A stretch of DNA of 64,000 nt from Candidatus Paracaedibacter symbiosus (lineage in GTDB: Bacteria > Pseudomonadota > Alphaproteobacteria > Paracaedibacterales > Paracaedibacteraceae), in contig NZ_JQAK01000001.1 in assembly GCF_000757605.1 (NCBI RefSeq), forward strand, positions 955,817 through 1,019,816, in the 5' to 3' direction. The notes beneath the pieces are model-generated. The model was not told the DNA's origin. It ran no database searches and saw nothing but the letters and a program-made list of their open reading frames with translations. A program made the translations under genes and the position numbers. Positions 55,618 to 63,999 of the stretch are shown one piece after another (the stretch's first letter is position 1; every line of letters begins with the position of its first letter).

Positions 55618-56797
55618 AATAAAAACAGCTCTCAATCAATTAGGCCGTGGAGGAATGATTATTGTTGTTGATGACCAGAATAGAGAAAATGAAGGTGATT
55701 TGATTGCCGCTGCAGATCTTATAACCCCCCAGCAGATTAACTTCATGATCACCCATGGCCGCGGCCTGGTATGTCTAGCGTTGCCTGGGACACGCATTGA
55801 TAAGTTACAACTCCCTCTCCTCCAACGTACAGCTGTTGATCATGATCATCATGGCACCGCTTTTACCTTTAGTTTGGATGCTAAAAACGGTATTACTACT
55901 GGCATTTCCGCCTACGACCGGACGCATACCATCAAGCTAGCAATGCAACCAAATGTCAATCCTGACAATTTTGTCGTTCCTGGCCATATTTTTCCATTAA
56001 GGGCCAAAGAAAGAGGGGTATTGGAGCGCCGTGGTCACACAGAAGCAGCGGTGGACTTGACCCGGCTTGCCGGTCTTGAACCAGGTGGGGTGATTTGTGA
56101 AATTTTGAACGACGATGGCACGATGATGCGTCTGCCCGAACTGGAAATTTTTGCGGAAAAACATCAACTGCCTCTCATTAGCATTGAGGATTTGGTGGCG
56201 TTGAGAGAACGCCTTGAAATTACGCAAGCTGAAGCAAAACTTCCCACTAAATGGGGAGATTTTAATGTGTGTATTTATAAGGATATCGATGATCACGACA
56301 ATGTTGTCTTATGGCATGGTGATTTTAAGAAAGTGCCATCACCCCTCATTCGAATACATTCTGAGTGCTTAACTGGTGATGTATTTGGCTCCAAAAAATG
56401 TGATTGTGGTGATCAATTAGAAGAATCAATACAGCAAATTGCGACCGAACCTGCGGGGATGATCATTTATTTACGTCAAGAAGGGCGCGGCATTGGGTTG
56501 GCCCAAAAAATTAAGGCTTATGCCTTACAAGAGCAAGGTCTTGATACGGTAGAAGCCAATCATGTGCTTGGATACCCAACTGATAACCGCCGTTATGATT
56601 TGGCGATTCGGATTCTTACTGATTTTGGCATCAATAGGGTACGTCTTCTCAGCAATAATCCAGCCAAAATCCAAGCTTTTACACACTCTCACATCACCTG
56701 CGAACGGGTCGCTCTTGTCATTCCACCGTGCCCAGAAAATACCCTTTATCAACAGACAAAAATCCAAAAACTAGGACACATCCTTAATGAGTACTAA
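55610..56797 (+). CDS. ribBA: Bifunctional DHBP synthase / GTP cyclohydrolase II
   Basis: Makes both riboflavin precursors, from ribulose 5-phosphate and from GTP. The 395-residue product has an N-terminal DHBP synthase with 'DDQNRENEGDLIAAA' (21-35), 'THGRGLVCL' (48-56) and 'RRGHTEAAVDL'. The C-terminal GTP cyclohydrolase II has zinc ligands Cys253, Cys264 and Cys266 ('SECLTGDVFGSKKCDC') and 'LRQEGRGIGLAQKIKAY'. Both halves appear catalytically intact, unlike RibBA proteins with a degenerate second domain. It overlaps ribH by 11 bases. Confidence 0.97.
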   Translation: MDKIKTALNQLGRGGMIIVVDDQNRENEGDLIAAADLITPQQINFMITHGRGLVCLALPGTRIDKLQLPLLQRTAVDHDHHGTAFTFSLDAKNGITTGISAYDRTHTIKLAMQPNVNPDNFVVPGHIFPLRAKERGVLERRGHTEAAVDLTRLAGLEPGGVICEILNDDGTMMRLPELEIFAEKHQLPLISIEDLVALRERLEITQAEAKLPTKWGDFNVCIYKDIDDHDNVVLWHGDFKKVPSPLIRIHSECLTGDVFGSKKCDCGDQLEESIQQIATEPAGMIIYLRQEGRGIGLAQKIKAYALQEQGLDTVEANHVLGYPTDNRRYDLAIRILTDFGINRVRLLSNNPAKIQAFTHSHITCERVALVIPPCPENTLYQQTKIQKLGHILNEY

Positions 56798-57263
56798 AAT
56801 CAATTTCCAGGGTAAGGTTTTATCAAAATCAGAAAAAATTCTGATTGTTGTTAGCCGTTTTAACAGCGATATCACTGAGAAATTACTTAAAGGAACTGAA
56901 AAACGTTTGTTAGAGCTCGGTATTCATCAGGCAGACATCGACGTTATCATTGTCCCCGGCGCTATCGAAATTCCAGTGGTGACCTCCCTCATGGCAAGTC
57001 AAAACAAACATGCCGCCATCATTTGTTTAGGTGCCGTTATTCGGGGTGAAACCTCCCACTATGACTATGTCTGCGGGCAAGTCAGCGATGGTTGTGCTCG
57101 AATTAGTCTTGAGACCAAAAAACCCATTGTCTTTGGCATCTTGACAACGGAAAATGAAGCTCAAGCTTATGAAAGATTAGGTGGCAATCATGGTCATAAA
57201 GGCTATGAGTTTGCGGAAACGACAATTGAAATGATTCAGGTGATCAATGCATTACGTCAGTAA
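56787..57263 (+). CDS. ribH: 6,7-dimethyl-8-ribityllumazine synthase
   Basis: Condenses the two precursors to lumazine. The 158-residue product has 'VSRFNSDITEKLLKG' (22-36), 'VPGAIEIPV' near 55, 'CLGAVIRGETSHYDYVC' near 80-96, containing the active-site region, and 'FGILTTENEAQA' near 118. Length is normal. It overlaps the following riboflavin kinase gene by 17 bases. Confidence 0.97.
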   Translation: MSTKINFQGKVLSKSEKILIVVSRFNSDITEKLLKGTEKRLLELGIHQADIDVIIVPGAIEIPVVTSLMASQNKHAAIICLGAVIRGETSHYDYVCGQVSDGCARISLETKKPIVFGILTTENEAQAYERLGGNHGHKGYEFAETTIEMIQVINALRQ

Positions 57264-57624
57264 GAATAAATTCCCGATATTGGTGGGCGGAACTGTCCAA
57301 TATGGCCAGCAAAAAGCGCGTCTGTATGGCACGCCAACAGCTAATATCCACACAAAAACCACTCTATCTCCTGGAGTTTATGGTGGGTACACCAGCGTAC
57401 CCGATAGACCAATGTTGCAGCAGATCCCCAGTCTTTGCTATGTCTCAGACACTTTGGTCGAAGCTTACCTGGTTGACCGCGACCTTGACCTTTATAATGC
57501 TAATATCCAGGTCGAATTGTTGTGGTTTCATCGCTCTCCAGTGGTCTTCGAATCTGATAAACAGATGGCAGTATTAATTCAAGATGATCTTAAGATTTTA
57601 CGAGAATGGTTTGAGTTGACTTAA
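57247..57624 (+). CDS. Free-standing riboflavin kinase domain
   Basis: Phosphorylates riboflavin to FMN. The 125-residue product aligns only with the C-terminal kinase half of bifunctional RibF: 'GTVQYGQQKARLYGTPTANI' at 15-34 with the PTAN ATP/Mg motif (30-33), 'LSPGVYGGY' (40-48), and the catalytic Glu72 in 'VEAYLVDRDLDLY'. The N-terminal FAD synthetase half is absent and its gene is not in the window. Coupling to ribH by a 17-base overlap and riboswitch control of the whole run support the function. The glycine-rich motif deviates slightly (GTPTAN for GFPTAN). Confidence 0.85.
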   Translation: MHYVSKNKFPILVGGTVQYGQQKARLYGTPTANIHTKTTLSPGVYGGYTSVPDRPMLQQIPSLCYVSDTLVEAYLVDRDLDLYNANIQVELLWFHRSPVVFESDKQMAVLIQDDLKILREWFELT

Positions 57625-57648
57625 ATCACTATACGTAGCATCACCTAA

Positions 57649-58581
57649 CTAATGTTGCAAAACTTTCCGTTGAGTGAAGTAATGCGAGGCTCCATATATT
57701 ACCAGGACTTTATCGTATTTTTGCATGGAATCAAAAATTCTTGTTAAAATTTCTTTATCTCTTACAAGACCAACTTCATATCCAATTTTTTGCAGTTTGT
57801 GCCCTGTTAAAATGGGTGATGTCTGCGTTGTATCAATAACTTGTTGGAATGTTAAGGGTTTATTATAAGCTTCGTTGCACCAAGATTGGTATCCTTCATG
57901 CGTATATTTTTCATTGAAGATACCCATCCACATTTGAGATAAGTCTTCAAAAAACCGAGGTAAATCTGATTCAAAAGAGAGCTTCTGTTGGCGATAGTGC
58001 TGCGGGATTAGCCGTGTGAAGTAAAAATAGGCAACATCATTTTTAGTATAATTCTTATTTATACAGTGACGAATAATCTCTTGATCCGTTGGTTCTCCGC
58101 TCATGAATAAAACCCCTTTTTCTTTGGCTAGATATGCCGCATATAGCGGTTCTCCACAATACTCAGGCTCCTTTTTATATTGTTCGGAAATCCATTGAAT
58201 GGTCTCGTCGCAATTCTCAAATCCTTCTAGAATGAGGCAAGAAGGCTGAAAATCTTCTATTGTTTGACGAATCGATTGAAATGTTGGCGAGGAAGCTCCA
58301 ATTGCGTGCTGCACAGCCAAATATCGCAATTCACGGCCATTACCATGAAAAGTAGCTAAAGCAGGCAATGAAGTTACTCTTACTGTTTTTGCAAATTCCA
58401 TTTGTTCATTGAAATCAAAAGGGACTAGCTTTGAAAAATCATATTTTTCAACATATTGACTAGCTGCAACCGGTACAGAATGTCTATCAAACACATGATG
58501 ATCATCATTCGCAGAACAGACTGTGTGGGAAAAAAGAGTAAAGGCTGAACCTAAAAGGAAAATTTTATTTTTTATATCCAT
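57649..58581 (-). CDS. Secreted Tiki/TraB/ChaN-like protein, unknown role
   Basis: The 310-residue product has a signal peptide (about 1-24, ending TVCSAND). A conserved layout of the TraB/Tiki superfamily is visible: 'RELRYLAVQHAIGASSPTFQ' with an early His, 'CLILEGFENC' (Glu-rich strand end), and at the C-terminus 'DKVLVIYGASHYFTQRKVL', the typical GxxH strand-loop. Members include EreA-like hydrolases, TraB/PrgY and haem-binding ChaN; residues suggest a metalloprotease-type fold, but substrate is unknown. Convergent with the riboflavin operon; 24 bases separate the stops. Assignment is moderate. Confidence 0.6.
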   Translation of the reverse strand: MDIKNKIFLLGSAFTLFSHTVCSANDDHHVFDRHSVPVAASQYVEKYDFSKLVPFDFNEQMEFAKTVRVTSLPALATFHGNGRELRYLAVQHAIGASSPTFQSIRQTIEDFQPSCLILEGFENCDETIQWISEQYKKEPEYCGEPLYAAYLAKEKGVLFMSGEPTDQEIIRHCINKNYTKNDVAYFYFTRLIPQHYRQQKLSFESDLPRFFEDLSQMWMGIFNEKYTHEGYQSWCNEAYNKPLTFQQVIDTTQTSPILTGHKLQKIGYEVGLVRDKEILTRIFDSMQKYDKVLVIYGASHYFTQRKVLQH

Positions 58582-58680
58582 AATAAATAGTCTTAATTAA
58601 TTCATCAGAGTAACTTGTAAGCAGGCATTTACTTAGAAATTACAAGTAATAACAACTCTATCAGAAAATTCAAACGAAGT

Positions 58681-59892
58681 TTATGTTATATTTAAATGAG
58701 AAAATAATTGCTGAAATCGAGCTAAGTCTTGTGGGCTGATTTTAAGTTTGAGATGGATTTTTGTTTCTTTATCTTCACGGCCCTGGATCGCCCCACGACG
58801 GTAAAGCCAGGCGAGCGCCTCGCCATCCATCACAGATAAATCCGCTAGCTTAATTAAATTGTATCGATTTAGCTGTTGATCAATTAACTCTAAAAGTCGG
58901 TCTGTTCCTTCGCCGGTGATAGCGGAGATGGCAACCACTGTTTTCTGACGTTCAGAAGCATTTTTAAGTCGATCTTGTTCCTCAGAGGGCAAAAGGTCAA
59001 TTTTATTGTAAACATTGACAACAGTGCCATCGTGTAGAGCTTCTTCCAGGTCGAGTTCTTTTAAGATTTTTTCGACTTCAATTGCCTGATGCTGAGTATC
59101 AGGATGAGCCACATCACGCACATGAAGGATCAAATCCGCCGCACAAACTTCTTCTAATGTGGCCCGAAACGCCGCTACCAATTGTGTTGGCAGGTTGGAG
59201 ATAAACCCAACTGTGTCCGAAAAAAGGATCACACGGCCACTCGGTAATTTAATTTGGCGCATGGTCGGATCAAGAGTGGCAAACAACATATCTTTTGCCA
59301 ACACCTCTGCATGAGTTATTTTATTAAATAGGGTTGATTTACCTGCATTCGTATAACCAACCAAGGCTACCACTGCATAGGGCACATCTTGACGAGCAGC
59401 GCGATGGAGTCCCCGAGTACGTTTGGTTTGATCCAGTTGTTTTTTAATGAGGATGATTCTGTCATCAATTAAACGGCGATCCAGTTCAAGCTGGGTTTCC
59501 CCCGGTCCTCCGGTAAATCCAAAACCACCCCGCTGCCGCTCAAGGTGAGTCCAAGATCGAACCAATCGACTGCGTTGATAGCTAAGCGCAGCCAATTCAA
59601 CCTGTAATCGCCCTTCAGCGGTACGCGCCCGTTCACCAAAAATCTCCAGAATTAACCCAGTTCGGTCAATAACCTTGCATTTCCAGGCTTTTTCGAGATT
59701 ACGTTGCTGAATCGGCGTGACGACTGAATCCATCACAGCAAGCTCAATACCCTCAGCTTGAATAATCTGACCAATAGATTCGACATTCCCTTTTCCAAGC
59801 AATGTTGAGGGAGTCGGCCGTTGCAATTGCACAATCTGAGTATAGCGAATATCAAGCTCAATAGCATCAGCAAGGCCTACAGCCTCTTCCAA
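58681..59892 (-). CDS. hflX: Ribosome-associated GTPase HflX
   Basis: GTPase that splits stalled or heat-damaged ribosomes. From the TTG at 59892 the product is 403 residues with the HflX N domain ('LLGKGNVESIGQII', 'ERQRGGFGFTGGPGETQLEL') and a G domain with G1 'GYTNAGKST' (179-187), 'DTVGFISNLP' (G3) and 'NKIDLL' (G4). The frame stays open upstream to 60043 and codes for conserved-looking N-terminal sequence ('KTLACVIHVAQRQKSEVGGI', cf. E. coli AVLVHI), but without ATG, GTG or TTG. An ATA at 60022-60024 has AGGAG six bases before it; the true start may be there (447 residues). The gene follows hfq. Confidence 0.9.
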   Translation of the reverse strand: MEEAVGLADAIELDIRYTQIVQLQRPTPSTLLGKGNVESIGQIIQAEGIELAVMDSVVTPIQQRNLEKAWKCKVIDRTGLILEIFGERARTAEGRLQVELAALSYQRSRLVRSWTHLERQRGGFGFTGGPGETQLELDRRLIDDRIILIKKQLDQTKRTRGLHRAARQDVPYAVVALVGYTNAGKSTLFNKITHAEVLAKDMLFATLDPTMRQIKLPSGRVILFSDTVGFISNLPTQLVAAFRATLEEVCAADLILHVRDVAHPDTQHQAIEVEKILKELDLEEALHDGTVVNVYNKIDLLPSEEQDRLKNASERQKTVVAISAITGEGTDRLLELIDQQLNRYNLIKLADLSVMDGEALAWLYRRGAIQGREDKETKIHLKLKISPQDLARFQQLFSHLNIT

Positions 59893-60053
59893 CGCCGCCT
59901 GAAGATTAGGGACAATCCCCCCTACCTCACTCTTTTGCCTCTGTGCAACATGAATGACACAAGCTAAAGTTTTTGGTTTTTTAAACTTGCACCATTCGTC
60001 ATCGCTTAATACTTCTCCAGATATCTCGTTCTCCTGTTCCTAATTCACTCTCA

Positions 60054-60098
60054 GATGACTTTAGGACATTTTTAACTGAATATGATACCAAATTTCAA
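60054..60098 (+). repeat. Dispersed palindromic repeat, family A, copy 3
   Basis: Reads GATGACTTTAGGACATTTTT then AACTGAATATGATACCAAAT, the most diverged copy. It lies between hfq and hflX, just upstream of the open frame of hflX. Confidence 0.7.
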
Positions 60099-60265
60099 TA
60101 GAGTTAAAGAAATTTAGTTCACAGAGCTGAGAGCATCACTATTCGGAGTATCAGACAAAGAGACGATAAATCGAGAACCGGAACGCAACCGTACTGAAGT
60201 ATAGTGCGCTCAATCGGCAAAAGATTGGCCATCGTAATTGTCTTCAAGCTGGATAGGGTCACAGT

Positions 60266-60532
60266 TTATTCTATGATTTCATCAGTCGCGGCAGGTTGTG
60301 GATTTGATTCAAACAATTGAATGGGTGTTTGGGGCATCACTGTTGAAATTGCGTGCTTGTAAACCAATTGTGAATGACCATCGCGCCGCAATAACATGGA
60401 AAAGCTATCAAACCAGGTGACAACTCCCTGCAATTTAACACCATTAATCAAGAATACAGTAAGGGGGGTTTTATTTTTACGAACATGGTTTAAAAAAACA
60501 TCTTGAACGTTAACTGGCTTATCTGTTGCCAC
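60266..60532 (-). CDS. hfq: RNA chaperone Hfq
   Basis: Hexameric Sm-like protein that pairs small RNAs with mRNAs. The 88-residue product has Sm1 ('[20 protein letters not shown]' then '[16 protein letters not shown]') and Sm2 ('[14 protein letters not shown]'; YKHAIST is the Hfq signature). The tail is short and acidic. Gene order hfq-hflX is conserved in alphaproteobacteria, though here a repeat copy and over 350 bases separate the two. Confidence 0.97.
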   Translation of the reverse strand: MATDKPVNVQDVFLNHVRKNKTPLTVFLINGVKLQGVVTWFDSFSMLLRRDGHSQLVYKHAISTVMPQTPIQLFESNPQPAATDEIIE

Positions 60533-60615
60533 GGAGGACTCCTTGCTACTTTATTAAAATTTTATTCTATTCTTTTATAAGTATTACTATTTTTTCAATT
60601 TACCAAGTACAGAAT

Positions 60616-61269
60616 TCATCTTTTTAGTAAGATTTTTTCTAACTCGAGGTAATTAGCCACAAATTGAGCATAATTTTTAGCTTCCACTACTCCCTCTCCA
60701 ATGGGGATTGGTAGACATCCAGAGGCTTCTGCGCAATGCCAATCCACCGGTGCATCCCCGACAAACCAAATCGCAGGCCCTGCCTCAAGCCCCATTTGCT
60801 CAAGCACATGATACACAGGGAGCGGTGATGGCTTGTCTTCGGCTAAATCACCCGAGCCAATTATGACTTGGAAAAATGACTCCCAACCAAATTGCTTTAT
60901 TTCATGATGCAAGAATTTACTACGTTTGTTGCTAATCACTGCCATTGGAATATTAGCTTGTTTGCCTGCCTGCAGTAAGGACAATGCTCCTGGCAAAGCC
61001 GTCAACATATTTGCCACATTGTTTTGATAGCATTCACTAAAAATATCCAAAGCCTTTGGCCAATGGTCACCAAAAATCACTGGCAGACCATCTTTAGCTG
61101 ATAGCTGAGTATACTGCCGTATTTCCGCATCCGACCATACGGGCTTGTCAAAATAACTCAACGCGGCATTCATCGATTTTTTGATAATCTCAAAACTACT
61201 GACGAGAGTATTATCCCAATCGAATAAAATTGCCTCAGGGAAGGTCAAAAGTTGTTTTTCATGTTTCAT
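60616..61269 (-). CDS. HAD-family phosphatase, phosphoglycolate phosphatase-like
   Basis: The 217-residue product has motif I 'LFDWDNTLV' (14-22, DxDxT complete), an alpha-helical cap, motif II 'AVISNKRSKFL', motif III Lys in 'EDKPSPLPVY' and motif IV 'IWFVGDAPVDW'. It fits the Gph/PGP-like subfamily I HAD enzymes, active on small phosphate esters. It is 17 bases from the class IV aminotransferase remnant and on the same strand, so it may have formed an operon with it. Confidence 0.88.
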   Translation of the reverse strand: MKHEKQLLTFPEAILFDWDNTLVSSFEIIKKSMNAALSYFDKPVWSDAEIRQYTQLSAKDGLPVIFGDHWPKALDIFSECYQNNVANMLTALPGALSLLQAGKQANIPMAVISNKRSKFLHHEIKQFGWESFFQVIIGSGDLAEDKPSPLPVYHVLEQMGLEAGPAIWFVGDAPVDWHCAEASGCLPIPIGEGVVEAKNYAQFVANYLELEKILLKR

Positions 61270-61286
61270 TTTATTGTAAATTGTTG

Positions 61287-61502
61287 CTAGCTTTTAATTA
61301 ATTGTGACATAATTTCTCCTGCTTGTCCTAACCCAATTTTATGATTATCTAAATGAACCACAGGACCTATTCCCGAAATAGAGCTGGAAAGAAATGCTTC
61401 TTCGGCTTTTAAGGTTTCGCTCAAGGTAAATGGCTGCTCTTTTATCTCAAAACCAAGAGAACTGACGAGTTTTATCAACCGTTGGCGAGTGATTCCGTTC
61501 AA
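61287..61502 (-). pseudogene. Truncated class IV aminotransferase (PabC/branched-chain type), C-terminal part
   Basis: The 71-residue frame reads 'LNGITRQRLIKLVSSLGFEI' and later 'EAFLSSSISGIGPVVHLD' and 'IGLGQAGEIMSQL', matching the C-terminal third of fold-type IV PLP enzymes (aminodeoxychorismate lyase, D-amino acid or branched-chain aminotransferases). The catalytic lysine and N-terminal domain are missing. Upstream in frame lies a stop inside a family A repeat that abuts the fragment (61509-61553). The gene appears truncated by deletion or insertion at this repeat. Confidence 0.8.
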
Positions 61503-61508
61503 AATGTC

Positions 61509-61553
61509 AAAGATTTTGAGACATTTTTAGCTGAAAATGATGTCAAAGTTCAA
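61509..61553 (+). repeat. Dispersed palindromic repeat, family A, copy 4
   Basis: Reads AAAGATTTTGAGACATTTTT then AGCTGAAAATGATGTCAAAG. It is the junction between the truncated aminotransferase fragment and the spacer before bioA. Confidence 0.8.
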
Positions 61554-61584
61554 TGTCGTCGTTTATCTACCTCGAGAAATTTGG

Positions 61585-61607
61585 GGAAATTAGGTGCCCA
61601 GAGCCTA
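61585..61607. repeat. Second copy of the TAGGCTCTGTGCACCTAA repeat
   Basis: On the minus strand this reads TAGGCTCTGGGCACCTAATT then TCC, 22 of 23 bases identical to 4641-4663. It overlaps the bioA stop codon region by three bases. Confidence 0.8.
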
Positions 61608-62924
61608 CCTAGCTAAGTCTTGAGGAGCAAAAGCAGTTAACACTTTTTGAATTATATCGTAAGCATAGTGTAACTGGCTCGGCTTAATGCAATAGGGTGG
61701 CATCAAATAGATCACATTTCCAAGCGGACGAAGATTAAGCCCTTGGGCAAGAAATGCTTCTTTTAGCTGCTGACTCATTCCACTGCCATACTGAGTTTGC
61801 GGACATTTAACATCCATGGCGGCAATGGTACCACACATTCGCCCTTGGGTCACGAGGCCTGTTGCCTGGAGTTGGGTGACACGTTCTTTATGAATGAGCT
61901 CAATGACCTTCATTTTGGCAAAGGTTTGTTCCTCAACAAACAAAGAGAGACTGGCGATTGCAGCAGCACATCCTAAAGGATTCGCTGTATAGGAATGGCC
62001 ATGGGTAAAGGCCGTGCTGAATGTATCTCCTAGAAAACTCTCATAAACTTTTGAGGAAGTGACCGTCACCGCCAAGGGTAAAAAGCCACCAGTGATCCCT
62101 TTAGATAAACAAATAAAATCGGGTGTGTGCTGCTGTTGTTCGCAAGCAAATAAGGTTCCGGTACGACCAAAACCCGTCATCACTTCATCATAAATGACTA
62201 AGATATTGTTTGACTGACAGCGCTCAAGCAAAACCTCCAAAAATTGAGGTCGACACATCCGCATCCCAGCTGATCCTTGCACTAATGGCTCGATAACCAA
62301 GGCAGCAATGTCGTTTCCATGGCTTGCAATCAGTTGCTCTAGTTGGTGAAGGCTTGTACTCTCTTTTGCTTCCACTTCAGAATCATCCATCCACGTTTCG
62401 GGGTAAGATACAAAATCCACGGCAAACAAATGATCCGTAAAAGGGCCATAAAAACCTGAGCTTTTACCAAGGGACATCGCGCCAAAGGTATCTCCGTGAT
62501 AGGCTCCTTCGAAAGCAACTAACCTTTTTTTCGGATTTCCCTGGTTATGCCAATACTGTAACGCCATCTTAACAGCGGCTTCAACTGCTGTAGAGCCATT
62601 ATCTGAATAAAAGACCCGGTTAAGGGAGGCTGGCAACAATCCGACCAGCTGCTCGGCAAAACGAATAGCTGGTTCGTGGGTAAAACCAGCAAACATCACA
62701 TGCTCAAGCTTTTCAGCTTGTCGGGTTAACGCCTCCACAATTTTTGGATGACTATGACCATGCAAATTCACCCACCATGAGGAAATTAAATCAAGATATT
62801 CTTTCCCCGTTGCATCAAACAAACTCGCGGCTTTTCCATGGGTAATAACAATTGTATCAGCCGCCGTTTTTGCCTGAGTAAAGGGATGCCAAATATAAGT
62901 TTTATCTTTTTGGATCAAGGGCAT
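61605..62924 (-). CDS. bioA: Adenosylmethionine-8-amino-7-oxononanoate aminotransferase
   Basis: Third-from-last step of biotin synthesis. The 439-residue class III aminotransferase opens 'KDKTYIWHPFTQAKTA' (WHPFTQ is a BioA marker), has 'SSWWVNLHGHSHP' at 48-60, 'VEAAVKMALQYW' at 114-125, 'IYDEVMTGFGRTG' at 244-256 and PLP lysine Lys275 in 'CLSKGITGGFLPLA'. It follows bioD by 33 bases. A repeat copy touches its 3' end. Confidence 0.97.
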   Translation of the reverse strand: MPLIQKDKTYIWHPFTQAKTAADTIVITHGKAASLFDATGKEYLDLISSWWVNLHGHSHPKIVEALTRQAEKLEHVMFAGFTHEPAIRFAEQLVGLLPASLNRVFYSDNGSTAVEAAVKMALQYWHNQGNPKKRLVAFEGAYHGDTFGAMSLGKSSGFYGPFTDHLFAVDFVSYPETWMDDSEVEAKESTSLHQLEQLIASHGNDIAALVIEPLVQGSAGMRMCRPQFLEVLLERCQSNNILVIYDEVMTGFGRTGTLFACEQQQHTPDFICLSKGITGGFLPLAVTVTSSKVYESFLGDTFSTAFTHGHSYTANPLGCAAAIASLSLFVEEQTFAKMKVIELIHKERVTQLQATGLVTQGRMCGTIAAMDVKCPQTQYGSGMSQQLKEAFLAQGLNLRPLGNVIYLMPPYCIKPSQLHYAYDIIQKVLTAFAPQDLAR

Positions 62925-62957
62925 GGGTTTTCTCTCATAATTTTTTTCTGAGTAAAG

Positions 62958-63566
62958 CTAAATTTTTTCCCTCAAGGGGATTGCTTCGAGTACGGCTTGT
63001 GTCACCTGTACCAGTGGCGGCAAATAGCCAATCACAGACACCTGACCATAGGTTTCAATAGACCACAAATTATCATTGTTTTCAGGACCATTTAAAATAA
63101 CTCCTTTGACGGGAATTTGGCGCGCCCGCAATGCCTCGAGCGTCAAAAGCGTGTGATTAATCGTCCCTAACGTGGTGTGCGCCACAACAATCGCTGGCAA
63201 CTTCAAGTGCTGGATTAAATCAACCATCAGTCGTCGATGGGTGAGTGGCACCAACACCCCACCTGCTCCTTCGACGACAAGACGCTCCGCCGTCGGCAGC
63301 ACAATTTTACTGAGATTAATTTCTTGGCCTTCTAAACTTGCTGCTAAATGCGGTGATAAAGGGGCCTGAAAGGTATAACATGGGGGGAAAATTTCGACGC
63401 CCCTATTTTTTGTTAAGGCAGTCACTGTCTCTGCATCAGAATGTGTCTGTGCCCCTGATTGGATCGGCTTCCAATAGGCCGCTTTCAGCTTTAAACATAA
63501 CCAAGCCGACGCAATGGTTTTACCCACATCCGTACCTGTGCCAGTGACAAAAAACTGCTGGGTCAT
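62958..63566 (-). CDS. bioD: Dethiobiotin synthetase
   Basis: ATP-dependent ring closure to dethiobiotin. The 202-residue product has P-loop 'GTGTDVGKTIASAWLC' (8-23), 'WKPIQSGAQTHSDAETV' at 32-48 and 'VEGAGGVLVPLTHRRLMVDL' near 98-117. It forms an operon with bioA. bioB and bioF are not in the window, while bioC is at 32.7 kb, so the pathway is spread over several loci. Confidence 0.97.
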   Translation of the reverse strand: MTQQFFVTGTGTDVGKTIASAWLCLKLKAAYWKPIQSGAQTHSDAETVTALTKNRGVEIFPPCYTFQAPLSPHLAASLEGQEINLSKIVLPTAERLVVEGAGGVLVPLTHRRLMVDLIQHLKLPAIVVAHTTLGTINHTLLTLEALRARQIPVKGVILNGPENNDNLWSIETYGQVSVIGYLPPLVQVTQAVLEAIPLREKI

Positions 63567-63627
63567 AGAAATTTATCTTTAAAACTTAGGTTTATTCTTT
63601 GTCTATATCAAATTTACGATAGGGGCG

Positions 63628-63999
63628 TCAAAACCAACTTGAAAGCTTTTTATAACCAGCGGAGACAAAAGACGTCGCTATCGTAACCGTTGCCCCAGGC
63701 AAATTAGAAACTTGATTTGATAATTTTTGATCTTGTTCATCGAATTTTAATTTACACGTGGCATTCATCTCCTCAATCTCTTTATACAGTTTGGATTTTT
63801 GATCAATTGAAGGGAAACGCAAAGGAAACTGTTCTTTCAACCATTCAAACAACCTTTTAGTTTCTGAGGATTTTGCCCCCAGCAGATTTAACCCTTGTGA
63901 CACAAAATTTCGTTCATGTGTATAGCGATAAACCAAGAAACCTGTGCATTTTTTATAAAAATCAAGTAAAGGTTCCTCCAAGGCCGGAAAAACCATCAT
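63628..63999 (-). CDS. Unknown protein, C-terminal part seen (may continue past the right edge)
   Basis: The visible 123 residues are amphipathic with Lys/Glu/Gln-rich helices ('SKLYKEIEEMNATCKLKFDE', 'QDQKLSNQVSNLPG') and end 'AGYKKLSSWF'. An ATG at 63999 is the last codon of the window, so the true start may be to the right. No family is recognised and no membrane segment or signal is visible. It lies 62 bases upstream of bioD on the same strand. Confidence 0.55.
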   Translation of the reverse strand: MMVFPALEEPLLDFYKKCTGFLVYRYTHERNFVSQGLNLLGAKSSETKRLFEWLKEQFPLRFPSIDQKSKLYKEIEEMNATCKLKFDEQDQKLSNQVSNLPGATVTIATSFVSAGYKKLSSWF

